9,713 nucleotides of DNA, taken from the NCBI GenBank assembly GCA_002338895.1, contig DDJH01000202.1, forward strand, positions 1 to 9,713, given 5' to 3'. The stretch's first letter is position 1. Each line of letters opens with the position of its first letter. Below, one piece after another: positions 6,972 through 9,713 of this stretch. The position numbers and the translations under genes are program-made. A model generated the notes under the pieces. The model did not search any database, was not told where the DNA came from, and saw only the letters and a list, made by a program, of their open reading frames with translations. This DNA comes from Lentisphaeria bacterium UBA1829 (GTDB taxonomy: Bacteria; Verrucomicrobiota; Lentisphaeria; Victivallales; UBA1829).

Positions 6972-8297
6972 TCATCCGCGGATGAGTTTCAGCAGTTCAT
7001 CCCGCTTGGCTTCCATCGTGGCTTTGTCCTTCGCCTCCACAATCAGGCGGAGCAGCGGCTCCGTGTTCGAGGCGCGGACGTTGAACCACCAGTCGGAATA
7101 CTCCACCGAAATTCCGTCCAGTTCAAACTGATGACCGTCCGAATATTTCTTGCGGATGGCGTCCAGAATCGGTTTGGTGTCCGCCACCTTGGAGTTGATC
7201 TCGCCGCTGGCAAAGTATTTCTTCAGCGGACGGACCAGCTCGCTGACCTTCTTGCCGGTCTTGCAGACCAGATTCGCCAGCTTGATCAGCGCAAGACCCT
7301 GCGACTCCGCAACATAGTTCTCCGCAAAATAGTAGTGCCCGGAAAGCTCGCCGGCAAACACCGCGTTGTTCTCCCGCATCTGCTGTTTGATGAAGGCATG
7401 GCCGACTCGCGACATCAGCGGACGCCCGCCGTGTTCCCGGATGCACTCCTTGACCGCCCAGCTGCTCCGCAGATCATAAAGAATGGTCACGGTTCCCTTG
7501 CCTTTCTCGCTGAGAATATCCTGCGCGATGAGGGCGGTGAAAATATCCATCGGAATGATTTCGCCCTGATCGTCGATGAATCCGCAGCGGTCGGCGTCTC
7601 CGTCGAAGGCGGCTCCGAATTCCGCTCCGGTCTCCCGCACCTTTGCTCGGATGGCGTCCAGCGTTTCCGTATGGAGAGGATTGGCCTCGTGGTTCGGGAA
7701 GTTCCCGTCCAGTTCCTCGTACATCGGAATGATCTCGAAAAGATCCTTGATGCCCGCAATTTCATACGATCCCATCGCGTTGGCGTAATCGACCACGATT
7801 TTCAGTTTCCGGTCCATTCTGGCAAACGAGCGCAGGAATTTCCCGTACTCCTCGGCGATGTTGTAGGTGGAAAGTGTGCCCGGTTTTTCCGCGGCCTTGA
7901 AGTCGTTCTGTTCGACGAGTTTCTGAATGTCGGCAATTCCGGTCGCTCCGCTGATGGGGACATCGTCCTTCCGGCAGAGTTTGAAGCCGTTCCACTCCTT
8001 CGTGTTATGGGAGGCGGTGATCATGATGCTGCCGTCGGCCTTCAGGAATCCGTTTGCGTGATAGGTCATCGGCGTGGAGCAGAGTCCCAGGTCGATCACG
8101 TCGCATCCCTGTTCCAGGATCCCTTTGGAAAGAGCCTTGAACAGCGGTTCGGAGTGGGGGCGCATGTCCCGTCCGATCACAATTTTCCGCGCTCCGAGAA
8201 ACTGCACGAACGCTCTGCCGATTTTCTCCGCAATTTCTTCGTTCAACTGTTCGGGATAGATCCCGCGGATGTCATATGCTTTGAAGATTCCTGACAT
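6972..8297 (-). CDS. manB: Phosphomannomutase/phosphoglucomutase (alpha-D-phosphohexomutase)
   Basis: The enzyme interconverts hexose 1- and 6-phosphates (mannose and/or glucose), feeding nucleotide-sugar and surface-polysaccharide synthesis. It is cytoplasmic. The 441 residues fit the family length and show all four active-site loops in order: TASHNTKEWNG with phosphoserine Ser96, the Mg2+ loop DGDADR (232-237), the sugar-recognition loop GELSGH (316-321), and the phosphate-binding RASNTEP (409-414, preceded by Val-Arg). GELSGH is typical of AlgC-type enzymes with dual glucose/mannose use. Substrate preference cannot be settled here, so the symbol is by family only. The ATG at 8297 is preceded by AGGAG at 7 bases. 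An upstream in-frame TTG (8354) coincides with the promoter -35 box, so the longer reading is rejected. It may supply sugars for the LPS whose lipid A starts with the nearby lpxA, but the two are not clearly one operon. Confidence 0.92.
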   Translation of the reverse strand: MSGIFKAYDIRGIYPEQLNEEIAEKIGRAFVQFLGARKIVIGRDMRPHSEPLFKALSKGILEQGCDVIDLGLCSTPMTYHANGFLKADGSIMITASHNTKEWNGFKLCRKDDVPISGATGIADIQKLVEQNDFKAAEKPGTLSTYNIAEEYGKFLRSFARMDRKLKIVVDYANAMGSYEIAGIKDLFEIIPMYEELDGNFPNHEANPLHTETLDAIRAKVRETGAEFGAAFDGDADRCGFIDDQGEIIPMDIFTALIAQDILSEKGKGTVTILYDLRSSWAVKECIREHGGRPLMSRVGHAFIKQQMRENNAVFAGELSGHYYFAENYVAESQGLALIKLANLVCKTGKKVSELVRPLKKYFASGEINSKVADTKPILDAIRKKYSDGHQFELDGISVEYSDWWFNVRASNTEPLLRLIVEAKDKATMEAKRDELLKLIRG

Positions 8298-8326
8298 ATC
8301 CTGGCTCCTTTCGTCTTTATCCTGAT

Positions 8327-8354
8327 ACAATAGCACTTTTTCCGCTTTTTTCAA
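8327..8354 (-). promoter_or_regulatory. Promoter of the phosphohexomutase gene
   Basis: On the minus strand TTGAAA (8349-8354), a 16-base spacer and TATTGT (8327-8332) lie about 30 bases before the ATG at 8297. The -10 box is weaker than in the other promoters here. Confidence 0.58.
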
Positions 8355-8405
8355 TTTCCTCCTTCTCCGGAATCGGAAAAAAGCCCGCTCCCCGGTACAA
8401 TTTTC

Positions 8406-8419
8406 CCTCTCCGGAGAGG
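8406..8419. repeat. 14-base perfect palindrome in the divergent intergenic region
   Basis: CCTCTCCGGAGAGG is fully self-complementary and lies between the divergent phosphohexomutase and mcsA promoters, about 37 bases upstream of the mcsA -35 box. It could be an operator or a small hairpin. It does not look like a CtsR or CIRCE heat-shock element. No other structure is evident in the 215-base gap apart from the two promoters. Confidence 0.35.
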
Positions 8420-8455
8420 CGGATGAAGTTTTGTCCGTTTTTCCGGCGGGGGTTC

Positions 8456-8484
8456 TTGAAAAGTGAATCCCGCCGTGCTATTTT
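8456..8484 (+). promoter_or_regulatory. Promoter of mcsA-mcsB
   Basis: TTGAAA (8456-8461), a 17-base spacer and TATTTT (8479-8484) stand about 28 bases before the mcsA ATG. The leader carries AGGTGA as ribosome-binding site, 6-7 bases from the start. Confidence 0.66.
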
Positions 8485-8512
8485 TGCCTCCGTAACATAA
8501 CGAGGTGACATC

Positions 8513-9070
8513 ATGCTGTGTGACATCTGCAAAAAAAATCCGGCCACCATCCATATTCAGGAAATCGCCGGAAACGAGAAGAAAACTCTTCATCTCTGCC
8601 AGAGCTGCGCCCAGAAAAAAGCGCAGGAGGATTCCTCGTTTCAGGCTTTGAACCTTGCCGAGGTGATCTACAATATCACAAACCAGCTCCAGACGGAAAA
8701 TCCCCAGCCGAAGCCCGAACCGGAACATTCGGGAATCTTCTGCGCATCCTGCGGATGGGATTACGCCAGCTTCCGGAAAACCGGACGGCTCGGATGCCCC
8801 GACTGCTATCAGGCTTTCTATGATACGCTCAAAAGCGTCATCGGCGCGATGCATCGCGGAACCACGCATACAGGGAAAATCCCCGCGGCGTTTTCCGGTC
8901 CGCTGCCCGAAAAGATCGCGGCCAATGTCGCCGTGCTCCGGAAGGAGCTCGAAAAACTCCAGAAAAGTCTCACATTCGCCGTCTCCAACGAGGAGTTCGA
9001 ACGGGCCGCCATCCTCCGCGACAAGATCAGCGAACTCAAGGAACAGCTCGCCGGGGGGGAGACACGATGA
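8513..9070 (+). CDS. mcsA: McsA, zinc-binding activator of the protein arginine kinase
   Basis: McsA binds and stimulates the kinase McsB, which marks damaged proteins by arginine phosphorylation for ClpC-ClpP degradation in the cytoplasm. The 185 residues fit the family. Four CxxC pairs (Cys3/6, Cys29/32, Cys77/80, Cys95/98) form two treble-type zinc sites separated by a Pro/Glu-rich linker (61-72). The C-terminus carries a UvrB/UvrC-type motif in a predicted coiled coil (about 135-178; FERAAILRDKISELKEQL). The start ATG is preceded by GAGG at 7 bases. The stop overlaps the start of mcsB (ATGA), so translation is probably coupled. The gene upstream is a divergent sugar mutase rather than ctsR, which heads this operon in Bacillus, and no CtsR box is visible before it. 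Confidence 0.92.
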   Translation: MLCDICKKNPATIHIQEIAGNEKKTLHLCQSCAQKKAQEDSSFQALNLAEVIYNITNQLQTENPQPKPEPEHSGIFCASCGWDYASFRKTGRLGCPDCYQAFYDTLKSVIGAMHRGTTHTGKIPAAFSGPLPEKIAANVAVLRKELEKLQKSLTFAVSNEEFERAAILRDKISELKEQLAGGETR

Positions 9071-9713
9071 AGACGAAACCCGAAGAACTCCTCCAGCATC
9101 CGCTGAGCTGGCTGGCGGACAGCGGTCCGGATGACGATATTGCCATCAGCACCCGGATCCGTCTGGCCCGGAATTTCCGCTCCATGCCGTTCCCGATCGC
9201 CGGAAATCAGGATGCGCTCCGGCAGGTGCGCGATCTGGCGGAGCAGGCGATTCTTTCATCCGAGGCGCTCGCGGAGCCGATGGAATTCGATCTGCCGGCG
9301 CTCAGCGATGTGGAAAAACGCCTCCTCCTGGAGCGGAGGCTGATCAGCCGCGACATGCTGACGCCGAATCCCGCGGCTTCGCTTCTCGCCGACCGCGATG
9401 AATCGCTCGCTGTGATGGTCAATGAGGAGGATCATCTGCGCATTCAGGCTCTGAGCCCGGGATTCCAGCTGGAATCGGTCTGGGAGAGAATCAATCAGTT
9501 CGACGATGTGCTGGCATCCAGAATCCCGTATGCGTTTGATCCGAGACTCGGGTTCCTGACGTCGTGTCCGTCGAATCTCGGAACGGGGATGCGGGCGTCG
9601 GTGATGCTGCATCTGCCGGGACTGGTGATGGCCGGGCAGATCGCCGCAGTCAAACAGGCGCTTGGAAAACTCGGACTGGCGGTCCGGGGGTTTTACGGAG
9701 AGGGAACGGAGAA
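9067..9713 (+). CDS. mcsB: McsB, protein arginine kinase (N-terminal 215 residues, cut by window edge)
   Basis: McsB is a phosphagen-kinase-fold enzyme that phosphorylates arginine side chains of proteins, tagging them for ClpCP. The visible part has the family marks: STRIRLARN (28-36) for nucleotide binding, the acidic loop NEEDHLRIQ (119-127), CPSNLGTGMRASV with the conserved Cys167 (167-179), and the start of the GEG loop with Glu212. Full-length members are about 350 residues, so roughly 135, including the arginine-phosphate-binding part, lie beyond the window. The ATG overlaps the mcsA stop by four bases, a two-gene arrangement normal for this pair. clpC often follows in other genomes but cannot be seen here. 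Free-arginine phosphagen kinases share the fold; the mcsA partner makes McsB the clear choice. Confidence 0.94.
   Translation, partial: MKTKPEELLQHPLSWLADSGPDDDIAISTRIRLARNFRSMPFPIAGNQDALRQVRDLAEQAILSSEALAEPMEFDLPALSDVEKRLLLERRLISRDMLTPNPAASLLADRDESLAVMVNEEDHLRIQALSPGFQLESVWERINQFDDVLASRIPYAFDPRLGFLTSCPSNLGTGMRASVMLHLPGLVMAGQIAAVKQALGKLGLAVRGFYGEGTE

Noticed and set aside
6825..8294. 489-residue plus-strand open frame opposite the phosphohexomutase gene
   Set aside because: Antisense to an enzyme with all catalytic loops intact; no ribosome-binding site or recognisable family.
8328..8342. TAGCACTTT resembling half of a CIRCE heat-shock element
   Set aside because: No matching inverted half-site follows at the required 9-base spacing, and it overlaps the phosphohexomutase promoter.
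1..9713. Search for a novel defence, phage or mobile system
   Set aside because: No transposase, integrase, long repeats, CRISPR units, toxin-antitoxin pair or defence domain is visible; the genes are housekeeping in type.

Overview
The window looks like chromosomal DNA of a moderately GC-rich, diderm, LPS-making bacterium. It carries lpxA, a lipoprotein signal peptide and the arginine-kinase pair mcsA-mcsB. McsAB is best known from Firmicutes but also occurs outside them, including in Lentisphaerota and other PVC-group bacteria. A Victivallis-like member of the Lentisphaerota is my best guess. This is inference; no rRNA or other taxonomic marker is present.

Layout. (1) 1-480, minus: N-terminal 160 residues of histidinol dehydrogenase (hisD), running off the left edge. 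(2) 481-698: divergent intergenic region with a clear promoter for the rightward gene and a regulated-looking one for hisD. (3) 699-3110, plus: an 803-residue sulfur-relay fusion of CoA-disulfide/persulfide reductase, rhodanese, TusA-like and DsrE-like domains. (4) 3111-3139: a GC-rich hairpin between convergent genes. (5) 3151-5598, minus: an 815-residue Na+/phosphate-cotransporter-type protein with a lipoprotein signal, two Ig-like repeats and a C-terminal PhoU domain, started by TTG. (6) 5818-6615, minus: lpxA with its own terminator. (7) 6701-6808, minus: a 35-codon gene for an extremely basic protein, with its own promoter, ribosome-binding site and terminator. (8) 6972-8297, minus: phosphomannomutase/phosphoglucomutase. 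(9) 8298-8512: divergent promoter region. (10) 8513-9713, plus: mcsA and the first 215 codons of mcsB, overlapping by 4 bases, cut by the right edge.

Most genes appear to be separate transcription units with recognisable sigma70-type promoters. Several share a TTGAAA -35 box, and three share a -10 and discriminator reading TATATTGAYCGG. The genes are mainly housekeeping: amino-acid synthesis, sulfur handling, phosphate uptake, lipid A and sugar-phosphate metabolism, and protein quality control. I see no mobile element, CRISPR array, tRNA or rRNA. The least ordinary items are the four-domain sulfur protein, the lipoprotein/Ig/transporter/PhoU fusion and the tiny basic protein.
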